This document shows, in pieces, positions 9,169 to 17,895 of a stretch of DNA of 64,000 bases. The translations under genes were made by a program, and so were the position numbers. Position 1 is the first letter of the stretch. The number at the start of each line of letters is the position of its first letter. Source of the stretch: an uncultured Roseburia sp. (GTDB lineage: Bacteria; Bacillota; Clostridia; Lachnospirales; Lachnospiraceae); the NCBI GenBank assembly GCA_947642555.1, contig CANRSX010000009.1:1-64000 (forward strand), read 5' to 3'. The notes beneath the pieces were generated by a model that saw nothing but the letters and a program-made list of their open reading frames with translations, ran no database searches and was not told where the DNA came from.

Positions 9169-10353
9169 ATGTTTATTGACAAGAAACCTATCCGGTCGGA
9201 AAAGATATACTATGGTCGCCAGTGGGTTGATAAAAATGATATTATAGCGGTGGATAATGTGCTGACAAGCGATTTAATTACCTGTGGTCCCAAGGTTAAA
9301 GAACTGAAGCAGTATTTAGCAGATCTTACTGATTCCCGGCATGCCGTTGCCGTCTCAAACGGCACTGCTGCCCTCCACTGCGCCTGTATCGCGGCAGGTA
9401 TCGGACCGGGTGACGAGGTTATTACTACGCCGCTGACATTTGCGGCATCAGCTAATTGTGTTCTTTATTGCGGCGGCACACCCGTATTTGCGGATGTTGA
9501 TCCTGAGACCTACAATATTGACCCGGCCAGCATCGAAGCACGCATCACAGAAAAAACGAAAGCAGTTATCGCTGTGGATTTTACCGGACAGGCAGTAAAA
9601 ATCCAGGAAATACGGGATATCTGTACAAAACATAATCTGATATTTATTGAAGATGCAGCCCATTCCATCGGTACAGAGTATGACGGGCACCCGGTCGGAG
9701 GGCTGGCTGATATGACCTGCTTTTCCTTCCATCCGGTAAAAACGGTCACATGCGGTGAAGGCGGCGCCATAACAACCAGTAATGAGGATTTATACAAAAA
9801 GCTGGTTCTTGCCCATACGCACGGAATTACACATGATGAGGAAGAAATGGAGGATGCCCCCCATGAAGGAGACTGGTATTATGAACAGATCAGTCTCGGG
9901 TATAATTACCGCCTGACAGACTTTCAGGCGGCACTTCTGCTCAGCCAGCTGTCAAAGCTGAAACAATTCAGGGAACGGCGTAAGGAAATTGTAAGCAGAT
10001 ATAATACTGCTTTTGGCAGTATTCCTGAACTTATCCTTCAGAAAGAAATTCCCGAATCCGACACATGCCGGCACTTGTATATCATAAGACTGGATCTTGC
10101 GAAACTGACGTGTACCAGACGTCAGTTTTTTGATGCCATGAGTGCAGAGAATGTACAGTGCCAGGTACACTATGTTCCCGTATACTGGTTTCCGTATTAC
10201 CGGCATTTGGGATATGAAAAGGGTCTGTGTCCCAATGCGGAAAAAATATACGAAGGCATTATGAGTATTCCGCTTTATCCCAAAATGACAGATGAGGATG
10301 TGGAAGATGTGATTCATGCCGTCACAAAAATTGTGGAGAATTACAGACGATGA
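9169..10353 (+). CDS. pseC: PseC-type UDP-sugar 4-aminotransferase
   Basis: PLP-dependent DegT/DnrJ/EryC1-family aminotransferase. The opening YYGRQWVDKNDI, the Schiff-base lysine Lys191 in FHPVKTVTCGEGGA, the Asp162 partner in EDAAHS and the late segment VQCQVHYVPVYWFPYYRHLGY all match PseC, which aminates UDP-2-acetamido-2,6-dideoxy-beta-L-arabino-hexos-4-ulose using glutamate. The length of 394 aa is normal. Next genes are a PseF cytidylyltransferase (ATGA overlap) and a NeuB-family synthase. No pseB dehydratase is next to it. The needed keto-sugar could come from the distant PseB (45482-46477) or as an intermediate of CapE (19451-20500). Base composition rises here compared with the AT-rich core, suggesting a separate acquired block. 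Confidence 0.9.
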   Translation: MFIDKKPIRSEKIYYGRQWVDKNDIIAVDNVLTSDLITCGPKVKELKQYLADLTDSRHAVAVSNGTAALHCACIAAGIGPGDEVITTPLTFAASANCVLYCGGTPVFADVDPETYNIDPASIEARITEKTKAVIAVDFTGQAVKIQEIRDICTKHNLIFIEDAAHSIGTEYDGHPVGGLADMTCFSFHPVKTVTCGEGGAITTSNEDLYKKLVLAHTHGITHDEEEMEDAPHEGDWYYEQISLGYNYRLTDFQAALLLSQLSKLKQFRERRKEIVSRYNTAFGSIPELILQKEIPESDTCRHLYIIRLDLAKLTCTRRQFFDAMSAENVQCQVHYVPVYWFPYYRHLGYEKGLCPNAEKIYEGIMSIPLYPKMTDEDVEDVIHAVTKIVENYRR

Positions 10354-11054
10354 AGACGAAAAAGCCTTATGCAATTATAACAGCCCGCGGAGGTTCCAAA
10401 CGTATCCCTGGAAAAAACATCCGTGAATTCTGCGGAAAGCCAATTATCGCCTACAGCATTGAGGCTGCGCTTGAAAGCGGATTATTTGATGAGGTAATGG
10501 TATCGACAGACAGCGTGCTGATTGCTGATATTGCAAAGCAGTATGGTGCGACGGTACCGTTTATGCGCAGCAAAAAAAATTCTGATGATTTTTCAGGGAC
10601 GACGGACGTTTTGAATGAAGTACTTGAATTATACCAGGAAAGAGGAATTCATTTTAGCGAATTCTGTTGTATATACCCTACTGCTCCATTTATTACGGCA
10701 GAAAAACTGCAGGATAGTTATCGGATACTACAGGAACATGATGTATATAATGTTATACCTGTGGTGGCATTTTCCTTCCCGCCGCAGCGAGGAATCATAT
10801 TGTCGGATCATGGCTATATCGAACCTGTAGATATCAACGGAGCCGGTGCAAGATCACAGGACCTTCCTGTCATCTATCATGACTGCGGGCAATTTTATTG
10901 GATCAAAACGGCAGAATACAAGAAGAATAATGATGTTATGAACAATCATACGAGACCATTTTTTGTATCGGAAACAGAAGTACAGGATATTGATAACGAA
11001 ACTGACTGGAAACTTGCTGAAATGAAATATAAGTTTATGAAGGGACTAATCTGA
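10350..11054 (+). CDS. pseF: Pseudaminic acid cytidylyltransferase-like (PseF)
   Basis: CMP-nonulosonate synthetase that activates a sialic-acid-like sugar with CTP. The nucleotide-binding loop ARGGSKRIPGKNI spans residues 9-21. SIEAALESGLFDEVMVSTD, CIYPTAPF and the late YHDCGQFYW are characteristic of PseF rather than NeuA of neuraminic acid. At 234 aa it has full family length. It overlaps pseC by 4 bases and touches the NeuB-family gene by one base, so the three are co-translated. A second, clearly homologous copy lies at 39129-39824 in the other polysaccharide operon. Substrate is inferred as pseudaminic acid or an isomer. Confidence 0.9.
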   Translation: MKTKKPYAIITARGGSKRIPGKNIREFCGKPIIAYSIEAALESGLFDEVMVSTDSVLIADIAKQYGATVPFMRSKKNSDDFSGTTDVLNEVLELYQERGIHFSEFCCIYPTAPFITAEKLQDSYRILQEHDVYNVIPVVAFSFPPQRGIILSDHGYIEPVDINGAGARSQDLPVIYHDCGQFYWIKTAEYKKNNDVMNNHTRPFFVSETEVQDIDNETDWKLAEMKYKFMKGLI

Positions 11055-12109
11055 TGTCTGTATCATTTGAGATTGATAGTAAAATAATCGGAAAAGAATT
11101 CGAACCGTTTATTATTGCGGAAGCAGGCATTAATCATAATGGAGATATTGCACTTGCAAAAAAAATGATTCTAGCTGCAAAAAATGCCGGTGCAGATGCA
11201 GTGAAGTTCCAGACATTTCAGACGGAAGAATTCATACAGGACAGATCCGAGATGTTTACCTACTGTTCTCAGGGCAAAAAAGTAACGGAATCTCAATATG
11301 AAATGTTTAAGCGTGTCGAATTTACGGAAAAAGAATGGAAAGAGATAAAGCAGTTCTGCGAAAAACAGGGAATAATCTTTCTTTCAACTGTATCGGGTAT
11401 CCAGGGACTGGAGCTGCTCATTCGGATTGGTGTGAGTGCCATTAAAGTAGGTTCTGATGATTTTGTAAATCTGCCTTTGCTTGGGAAGTATGAGGAATAC
11501 GGTCTGCCAATGATCGTATCCTGCGGCATGTCGACTGAAGCGGAAATAGCAGCAACACTGGAAGTGCTGAAGGTAAAAGAGGGACATCCTGTATGTCTTA
11601 TGCTGTGTACTTCCCAGTATCCTACCCCGGAACAGGATGTGAATGCGAGAAAGCTCCTGACCATTTCAGAAAAGTTCCCACAGGTTATTCCGGGATTATC
11701 TGATCATACGCAGGGACACACTGCTGCGGTTGTTGCGACTGCATATGGTGCAAGAGTTTTTGAAAAACATTTTACTTTGAATCATGACCTTCCAGGCCCG
11801 GATCACTGGTTTTCCGCTGATCCGGCTGAACTCAGGCAGTGGGCAGCAGAAATCAGAAAGGCGTATGTAGTATTGGGAAGCCCTGTATTAGAGCCTACGG
11901 AAACAGAAAAAGCACAGCGTCTCGCCATGCGCAGAAGTATTACCACGATAAAACAAATTCATCCGGGAGATAGTTTAACAGAGGATAATATTGATCTGCT
12001 ACGTCCCGGAAACGGACTTGGGGCAGATAACTGGAAACAGATTTTGGGAAGAACTGCTGCACATGAACTTGCAAAAGGGATACAGATAACATGGGATGAT
12101 ATTGTATAA
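11054..12109 (+). CDS. NeuB-family nonulosonic acid synthase
   Basis: Condenses phosphoenolpyruvate with a six-carbon amino sugar to give a nine-carbon nonulosonic acid. The TIM-barrel start IIAEAGINHNGD (20-31) and AGADAVKFQTF (45-55) are typical of NeuB/LegI. PseI of Campylobacter instead has a ELSANH-type motif. The C-terminal part from about residue 290 (RRSITT, then HPGDSLTEDNIDLLRPGNGL) is a SAF/antifreeze-like domain that caps the active site. Its length of 351 aa is normal. The motif type points to legionaminic or neuraminic-like substrates, while the neighbouring aminotransferase and cytidylyltransferase are Pse-like, so the final sugar is uncertain. It starts one base inside the stop of pseF. 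Confidence 0.88.
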   Translation: MSVSFEIDSKIIGKEFEPFIIAEAGINHNGDIALAKKMILAAKNAGADAVKFQTFQTEEFIQDRSEMFTYCSQGKKVTESQYEMFKRVEFTEKEWKEIKQFCEKQGIIFLSTVSGIQGLELLIRIGVSAIKVGSDDFVNLPLLGKYEEYGLPMIVSCGMSTEAEIAATLEVLKVKEGHPVCLMLCTSQYPTPEQDVNARKLLTISEKFPQVIPGLSDHTQGHTAAVVATAYGARVFEKHFTLNHDLPGPDHWFSADPAELRQWAAEIRKAYVVLGSPVLEPTETEKAQRLAMRRSITTIKQIHPGDSLTEDNIDLLRPGNGLGADNWKQILGRTAAHELAKGIQITWDDIV

Positions 12110-12128
12110 AACCTGAAAGGAATTTACG

Positions 12129-12701
12129 ATGAGTAATTTTTTGTCAGATGATGAATTACAGGCACTTGGAATAAAAAAATATGGTTCAGACATTCGGATT
12201 GGCCGGTTTGCAATCCTTTATACTCCTGAACTGCTGACACTGGGTAATCATGTAAGGATCGATGATTTTACCGTTATCAGTGGATCTGTAACATTGGGAA
12301 GCTATATCCATATTTCTCAGTTTTGCGGAATATATGGAGGAGAAAAAGGTATTATAATGGAAGATTTCTCGGGACTTTCATCTAAATGTACCATTTACGC
12401 CACATCAGATGATTATTCCGGCTGTTCAATGACAAATCCGACAGTTCCGGATCAGTTTAAACCGGGATATATTGACAGATCGGTTAAAATTGCCCGGCAT
12501 GCAGTGATTGGATGCGGTTCAGTAGTATTACCGGGAGTTACAGTTGATGAGGGTACATCTGTCGGGAGCATGACATTATGTAATAAAACAACAGATCCCT
12601 GGTCGATTTATATCGGAATACCTGCCAGAAAGGTCGGAGAACGGAAAAAGGATATTTTGAAAATGGAACAGCAGTTGTGGGAGAATGAATATAATGGATA
12701 A
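12129..12701 (+). CDS. Hexapeptide-repeat acyltransferase
   Basis: Left-handed beta-helix acyltransferase of 190 aa, with hexapeptide repeats from about residue 20 and the ending GSMTLCNKTTDPWSIYIGIPARKV, the usual close of galactoside/sugar O-acetyltransferases. It likely acylates an amino or hydroxyl group on a sugar nucleotide or on the nonulosonic acid. It follows the NeuB-family gene by 19 bases with a GAAAGGAA ribosome site and overlaps the MaoC gene, so it belongs to the nonulosonic block. It is a candidate for the acyl-transfer step that would use whatever acyl-CoA the MaoC-like protein produces. That link is inference. Confidence 0.82.
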   Translation: MSNFLSDDELQALGIKKYGSDIRIGRFAILYTPELLTLGNHVRIDDFTVISGSVTLGSYIHISQFCGIYGGEKGIIMEDFSGLSSKCTIYATSDDYSGCSMTNPTVPDQFKPGYIDRSVKIARHAVIGCGSVVLPGVTVDEGTSVGSMTLCNKTTDPWSIYIGIPARKVGERKKDILKMEQQLWENEYNG

Positions 12702-13092
12702 GCTTTATGTCGGTCAGGAAAACGTAACGGAATGGGTGTTTGCTGAAAGGGAGGTAAGACTTTTCGCCGAGATAACCGGGGATCAGAATCCGGTTCATCT
12801 GGATTCTGAATACGCAGCAAAAGGAAAATTCGGAAAAACAATAGTGCATGGGATTCTGCTGGCCGGACTGATATCAAAGGTGATCGGAATGGAACTGCCA
12901 GGAAAAGGCAGCATCTATCTGGAGCAGGATCTGCAATTTAAAAAGCCAGTGTTTGTTGGCGAAAAAGTAACTGCCAAAGTAAAAATAACGGATATTCATA
13001 AAAATAAAATATTTACTTTAGAAACAAATATTTATGATAAAGACAGCTACTGTGTTATAAATGGCACAGCAAAAGTATTATACGAAAAATAA
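12694..13092 (+). CDS. MaoC-like (R)-specific enoyl-CoA hydratase
   Basis: Single hot-dog domain protein of 132 aa. The hydratase-2 motif is complete: Asp30 and His35 in FAEITGDQNPVHLD, followed by GKTIVHGILLAGL. Such PhaJ-type enzymes hydrate crotonyl-CoA or longer enoyl-CoA to (R)-3-hydroxyacyl-CoA. An ATG at 12685 is also in frame, but GGGAG at 12679-12683 is correctly spaced only for 12694. Finding it inside a surface-sugar operon, directly behind an acyltransferase, suggests that it supplies a 3-hydroxyacyl (for example 3-hydroxybutyryl) group for N- or O-acylation of a sugar. Such groups are known on some pseudaminic acid derivatives. The enzyme class is clear; the role is inferred. Confidence 0.85.
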   Translation: MDKLYVGQENVTEWVFAEREVRLFAEITGDQNPVHLDSEYAAKGKFGKTIVHGILLAGLISKVIGMELPGKGSIYLEQDLQFKKPVFVGEKVTAKVKITDIHKNKIFTLETNIYDKDSYCVINGTAKVLYEK

Positions 13093-13114
13093 CACAGCAT
13101 ACGGAGACATGAAC

Positions 13115-14239
13115 ATGATAAGGAATCACTTGTTTATCATTATCGGAGAAGAACACTATAATCCCCTGGGAGCCATCCGGTCACTGGGAAAGGCGGGCAT
13201 TCATCCGGTTTATATCGCTGTCAGAGGTAAATCCGAAGTTGCATCAAAAAGCAGATATGTGAAAGAAAACATCTGCGTGGCAGATATCCGGGAAGCATAC
13301 AGCGTACTGACACAGCGGTTTTCCGGACAGAAGGAAAAACCTTTTGTGATAACAACGGATGACGACATCCAGAGTCTTCTGGATGAGCATTACGAGGAAC
13401 TGAAAAAGGATTTTATTTTTTTCAATGCCGGCAGTACCGGGCAGATCACAAAATATATGGATAAAAAGGCCATTCTTGACCTTGCGGAAAAGCATGGTCT
13501 GAACGTACTCAAAACCACTGTGGTGAAAAATGGTGACATTCCAGACAACACAGAATATCCGGTTATCACAAAATCCATATCTCCAAATGTCGGAGGATGG
13601 AAAGCGGATGTGCATATATGCAGTAACAGAGACGAACTGAAGGAAGCATATAAAAACATAAAAAGTCCCCTGGTATTAGTGCAGAGATTTATAGAAAAAA
13701 AGAACGAGTACTGTCTGGATGGTTTCTCCATAAACCGCGGGAAGAAAATGTTTGTACCGACTGTATCCATATATAATTATACAATAAGAGGCTATTACAG
13801 TCCGTATATGACTGTTTATCCGTTTACAGATAAAAAGATGGAACAGGCATTAACAGGAATGCTGTCGGAAATCGGATTTGAAGGAATTTTTTCCATAGAA
13901 TTCCTTATAGATGAAGACGGAACATATTACTTTACGGAGATCAACTTCAGAAATTCCACCTGGAGTTATATCGCGGCAAAGCTGGGTATGCCAATACCGG
14001 TTTTATGGGCAGAAGCCATGCTGTCCGGTGAAATCAGTGAGGGATGGTACAGACCGGTACCTGACCACTATACGGCCATGGTCGAGCCGATCGATTATGC
14101 AAAACGGGTAGAGGAAGGACGGACAAGCCCTGCGGACTGGTTAATTGATTTTAAAATGACAGACTGTCCGTTTTACCTGGATGCAGATGATCTTGAGCCG
14201 TTTTATGAGATGGTCCGGAACTGGAGAAAGCTGGGTTAG
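13115..14239 (+). CDS. ATP-grasp carboxylate-amine ligase
   Basis: ATP-grasp enzyme of about 374 aa. The N-terminal domain begins HLFIIIGEEHYNPLGAIRSLGKAGI, the pre-ATP-grasp fold. The middle has YPVITKSISPNVGGWK for the ATP-binding lysine region and LVLVQRFIEKKNEYCLDGF. Metal ligands appear in FSIEFLID and FTEINFRNS toward residue 280-290. These enzymes join a carboxylate to an amine through an acyl phosphate. The ATG at 13115 is chosen because GGAG at 13103-13106 is spaced 8 bases from it; ATG 13109 is possible. Placed between MaoC hydratase and a betaine-type transporter, it may attach an amino acid or similar group to an amino sugar. Substrates are unknown. Confidence 0.82.
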   Translation: MIRNHLFIIIGEEHYNPLGAIRSLGKAGIHPVYIAVRGKSEVASKSRYVKENICVADIREAYSVLTQRFSGQKEKPFVITTDDDIQSLLDEHYEELKKDFIFFNAGSTGQITKYMDKKAILDLAEKHGLNVLKTTVVKNGDIPDNTEYPVITKSISPNVGGWKADVHICSNRDELKEAYKNIKSPLVLVQRFIEKKNEYCLDGFSINRGKKMFVPTVSIYNYTIRGYYSPYMTVYPFTDKKMEQALTGMLSEIGFEGIFSIEFLIDEDGTYYFTEINFRNSTWSYIAAKLGMPIPVLWAEAMLSGEISEGWYRPVPDHYTAMVEPIDYAKRVEEGRTSPADWLIDFKMTDCPFYLDADDLEPFYEMVRNWRKLG

Positions 14240-14241
14240 AG

Positions 14242-15726
14242 ATGAATTGGATGAAAAAGAATACCGTGTTCGTGATTTCAGTAGTTACTGCACTGATCGT
14301 TATTATATACGGATATCTGAAACCAGAGCAGTTAGGTGATATATCTGCGGCAGTAATGATGTGGGTCAGCAGCTGGTTCGGATGGTTGTATATAGCATTT
14401 ATTTTCTTTCTGTGTATTTTCCTGGCATTTCTCGCCGTCGGAAAATACGGAAATATCAGACTCGGGGGTGATGATGCCAGACCCGAGTACAGTAATTTCC
14501 ACTGGTACGCCATGCTGTTCTGCGGCGGAACGGGCATCGGCCTTGTATTCTGGAGCATAGCAGAACCGCTGTCGCATTATGCGTCTCCCCCTGAGGGAAT
14601 CGAGGCGGGTACCGTGGAAGCTGCAAACTTTTCCATCCGTACATGCTTCCTTCACTGGGGTATAACGCAGTGGGTATGCTTTGCGCTGGTCGGTCTCGGC
14701 ATTGCGTACTTCCAGTTCCGGAAAGGGAAAAAGGCGCTGATCAGCAGCCTGCTTTCCCCGCTTGCCGGCAGTCACACTTCGGACGGAGTATTTGGCAGGG
14801 CTGTGGATATTTTTTCCGTAGTGGTTTCCTTTGCAGGCGTTGCAACATCACTGGGGCTTGGTGTCTCACAGATATGCGGGGGACTCAGTTTCCTGTTTGA
14901 TATTCCGAATTCGGACAGAACCTGGCTTACCGTTATCGTTATTATAACGATTGTATTCCTTTTAAGTGCGATAAGCGGGGTAAACAGAGGTATTAAGCTG
15001 CTTTCGAGCTTAAATACCGTGATTGCGTTTGCCCTGCTGATACTCGCGTTTACAGTCGGTCCGAAAATGTCCATATTTAATACGCTTGTAAACGGAACCG
15101 GACAGCATATCCAGAATTTTGTCGGTGACTCGCTGATGATCAGTTCCTTCGGTGACAACAGCTGGATCATGAACTGGCGGGTGTTCTATTACGCGTGGTT
15201 TATCGCATGGACACCTTTTGTCGGCATGTTTATTGCCAGGATATCCAGGGGAAGAACCATCCGGGAGTTTATCACAGGTGTTGTCGTCATTCCGACCGTG
15301 TTTACGGTTATATGGCTGTCAGTTTTCGGGACAATCGCGCTCAGCACTACATCATCCTGGAATCTGGACAGCATAAAAGAGCTGATCCTGTCACCGGAAA
15401 CGGCGGTATTTATCGTCTTCAGCGAGTACCCGCTGAGTAAGATTATCTCTCTGCTCATTGTGCTGCTTCTTGCGGTCTTTTTTATAACTTCGGCAGACTC
15501 GGCAACCTATGCATTAAGCATGATGACATCAGAGGGAGATATCAATCCTCCTGTATACAAAAAGGTGATATGGGCAGTCATTGAGGCGGCAATAGCATAT
15601 GTCTTACTGTCAGTCGGAAGTCTCAAACCTCTGCAGACAGCATCCATTGCGGCGTCCCTGCCCTTTCTGTTTATCATGATTGCAATGTGTCCCGCTTTAA
15701 TGAAAGAGCTGAAAAAAGAAAAATAA
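14242..15726 (+). CDS. BCCT-family betaine/carnitine/choline transporter
   Basis: Secondary transporter of 494 aa with about twelve membrane helices. GTGIGLVFWSIAEPLSHY (96-113) is the glycine-rich BCCT signature. FLHWGITQW at 136-144 and the segment WRVFYYAWFIAWTPFVG (about 311-327) with following ARISRGRTIREF are the conserved Trp-rich substrate region. Known members import glycine betaine, choline, carnitine or ectoine with sodium or by exchange. It starts 2 bases after the ATP-grasp stop and is followed at once by a PIG-L deacetylase, so it is fully embedded in the polysaccharide operon. That is unusual, because BCCT genes normally serve osmoprotection or carnitine metabolism. A role supplying a quaternary amine for sugar decoration is an inference. 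Confidence 0.93.
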   Translation: MNWMKKNTVFVISVVTALIVIIYGYLKPEQLGDISAAVMMWVSSWFGWLYIAFIFFLCIFLAFLAVGKYGNIRLGGDDARPEYSNFHWYAMLFCGGTGIGLVFWSIAEPLSHYASPPEGIEAGTVEAANFSIRTCFLHWGITQWVCFALVGLGIAYFQFRKGKKALISSLLSPLAGSHTSDGVFGRAVDIFSVVVSFAGVATSLGLGVSQICGGLSFLFDIPNSDRTWLTVIVIITIVFLLSAISGVNRGIKLLSSLNTVIAFALLILAFTVGPKMSIFNTLVNGTGQHIQNFVGDSLMISSFGDNSWIMNWRVFYYAWFIAWTPFVGMFIARISRGRTIREFITGVVVIPTVFTVIWLSVFGTIALSTTSSWNLDSIKELILSPETAVFIVFSEYPLSKIISLLIVLLLAVFFITSADSATYALSMMTSEGDINPPVYKKVIWAVIEAAIAYVLLSVGSLKPLQTASIAASLPFLFIMIAMCPALMKELKKEK

Positions 15727-15742
15727 CAATTCGGAGATAAAA

Positions 15743-16438
15743 ATGAATCTCAAAAATATTCTTGTCATAGCGGCCCATCCGGATGATGAGCTGCTTGGTG
15801 TCGGAGGCACGGTACGGCGGTTTGTGAATGAAGGAGCGACGGCCCGTGCCGTTATCATGGCGGAAGGACTGACATCGCGCGGGGAAAGCCGTGCTGAAAC
15901 GAATCCTTCAGAACTGCTGGCCCTGCAGGAGGATGCACGGAGGGCTGCATCAGAAGTCGGATATTCCGGTATTGATTTCTGCGGCTTTCCGGATAACCGC
16001 ATGGACAGTATGGATCTGCTGGATATTATAAAAACCGTCAGTAGCTATGTGGAAAGATATAAACCGGATACCATCTTTACCCATCATCACGGGGATCTGA
16101 ACATCGACCACAGACTGACGTGCGAAGCGGTTCTGACTGCGTGCAGACCGGTCGGGGATTACTGCGTAAAACGGATTTATGCGTTTGAGACGCCAAGCTC
16201 CACGGAGTGGAATTACTGTTATACGGAGCCGTTTACCCCAAATGTCTATGTCGATGTCAGTGACACGTTGGAAGCGAAGATCCGCGGAATGGCGTGTTAC
16301 AGAACCGAGAGCGCAGAGTACCCGCATCCGCGGAGTGCGGAGGCGCTGAGGGCGCTGGGAAGATACCGGGGAAGTAATGCCGGGGTTGAGTTGGCAGAGG
16401 GGTTCACTTTGCTTAGAGAAATACACGCCTGCCCGTAA
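15743..16438 (+). CDS. PIG-L/LmbE family N-deacetylase
   Basis: Zinc-dependent deacetylase of 231 aa. The metal site motif AHPDDE is at residues 11-16, and the third ligand region HHHGDLNIDH at 114-123. Relatives remove N-acetyl groups from GlcNAc-containing small molecules and glycolipids. Here it may expose a free amine on a sugar precursor, which could then be re-acylated by the acyltransferase or ATP-grasp enzyme encoded upstream. A CGGAGA ribosome site sits correctly before ATG 15743. It ends the block of five unusual modification genes; the following MBOAT gene is much more AT-rich, so a junction between acquired segments probably lies near 16.45 kb. Confidence 0.9.
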   Translation: MNLKNILVIAAHPDDELLGVGGTVRRFVNEGATARAVIMAEGLTSRGESRAETNPSELLALQEDARRAASEVGYSGIDFCGFPDNRMDSMDLLDIIKTVSSYVERYKPDTIFTHHHGDLNIDHRLTCEAVLTACRPVGDYCVKRIYAFETPSSTEWNYCYTEPFTPNVYVDVSDTLEAKIRGMACYRTESAEYPHPRSAEALRALGRYRGSNAGVELAEGFTLLREIHACP

Positions 16439-16458
16439 AAGGTCAAGGAGAAGCTTTG

Positions 16459-17895
16459 ATGGGTTACATGTCAATTTCATATTATCTGATGCTCATTTTG
16501 ACGGTAGTTCTATATTATATATTTCCAAAAAGAATCAGATGGATTGTTCTTTTGGTATCAAGCGGATATTTCTATTATTCTATTACGGAAAACAAGGTTC
16601 AATTAATAGTATTTGGTATATCGATTTTAATAAGCTATAGTGCTGGAATTATTGTTTTTAGCAACAAAAGCAGAACAGCCTTGGTTATTGGAATAATTGG
16701 TTCGATTTTTCCACTTATTGTATCAAAATGTGGCGAATTATTCATGGCTTTTATTTTACATAAATCGGCTTTAGCATGGATTTTTCCTGTTGGTATGTCT
16801 TTTTATTCTCTGCAGATAGTTTCATATCTTATAGATATTTATCATGATAGAGTTAAACCTCAGAAAAATATCTTTAAATATGGATTATTTGTTTCTTTTT
16901 TTCCTTTAATAATACAAGGGCCAGTCTCTAGATATGGCATGCTGAAGGATCAGTTGTATGAAGGACATACATATAATAGTCAGAAGATTATGCGGGGCAT
17001 ACAATTGATTATATGGGGCTTTTTCCTGAAATTCCTTATTGCAGAAAAGTCAGCTGTTGTTGTTAACTTTGTTTTCAATAATTATATATATTACTCTGGC
17101 TTTTTTGTCGTATTTGCCGCTATGTTATATAGTGTACAGCTGTATACAGATTTTTTATCCTGCACAACTATATCTCAGGGTGTTGCTGAGTTATTCGGAA
17201 TAAAACTTGTCAATAACTTTAATCATCCTTATTTTTCTGTCTCAATAAAAAATTTTTGGAAAAGATGGCATATTTCATTCAGTACATGGCTTCGTGATTA
17301 TGTCTATATTCCATTAGGTGGAAGCAAAAAAGGAACAATTCGAAAATATATTAATATTATTATTACATTTTTCATAAGTGGTCTATGGCATGGAGGATAT
17401 TGGAAATATATTTTTTGGGGATTAATGCATGCTGGATATCAGATATTCGATGAATTATCTGCTAAAACGCAAAATTATATATGCGAAAAAATCTCTTTGT
17501 CACAGAACTTAAAAACCAAAAAATTTATAGAAACGGTTTTAACATTCTTTTTAGTAACATTTTCGTGGATTATGTTTCGAGCAGAATCGTTTAAGGTTGG
17601 ACTAAAAATGATGGCATCTATGATCAATACCTTTAATCCATGGATCCTGTTTGATGATTCGCTATTTCAATTAGGATTGAATCAAAAAGAATTTCAGATA
17701 TTATTTGGGGCTATTCTAGTGCTGATATCCATAAGTGTTTTACAGGAAAAGGGATTTGTGATACGAGATTGGTTTAACAGACAATGTACAATGATACGAT
17801 GGATAATATATATTATCGCGATTTGGATTATTTGGGTGTTTGGAACATATGGATATGGTTTTGACGCATCCGATTTTATTTATGGAGGATTTTGA
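16459..17895 (+). CDS. MBOAT-family O-acyltransferase (AlgI-like)
   Basis: Membrane-bound O-acyltransferase of 478 aa with about ten hydrophobic segments. The signature FWKRWHISFSTWLRDYVYIP lies near residue 258-277, and the catalytic histidine is in SGLWHGG near residue 311. AlgI/DltB-type proteins carry acyl groups across the membrane for esterification of extracellular glycans. A TTG three bases upstream is in frame, but AAGGAG at 16445-16450 is placed 8 bases from ATG 16459, which decides the start. The SGNH-type partner follows without a gap. An unrelated-sequence copy of the same pair occurs at 29075-31674. Base composition is AT-rich. Confidence 0.93.
   Translation: MGYMSISYYLMLILTVVLYYIFPKRIRWIVLLVSSGYFYYSITENKVQLIVFGISILISYSAGIIVFSNKSRTALVIGIIGSIFPLIVSKCGELFMAFILHKSALAWIFPVGMSFYSLQIVSYLIDIYHDRVKPQKNIFKYGLFVSFFPLIIQGPVSRYGMLKDQLYEGHTYNSQKIMRGIQLIIWGFFLKFLIAEKSAVVVNFVFNNYIYYSGFFVVFAAMLYSVQLYTDFLSCTTISQGVAELFGIKLVNNFNHPYFSVSIKNFWKRWHISFSTWLRDYVYIPLGGSKKGTIRKYINIIITFFISGLWHGGYWKYIFWGLMHAGYQIFDELSAKTQNYICEKISLSQNLKTKKFIETVLTFFLVTFSWIMFRAESFKVGLKMMASMINTFNPWILFDDSLFQLGLNQKEFQILFGAILVLISISVLQEKGFVIRDWFNRQCTMIRWIIYIIAIWIIWVFGTYGYGFDASDFIYGGF

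Noticed and set aside
832-12109. Complete legionaminic acid pathway in the plus operon
   Set aside because: The aminotransferase and cytidylyltransferase are Pse-like, and no LegB or LegG is present, so only the NeuB-type motif and the PglD-like gene would support it.
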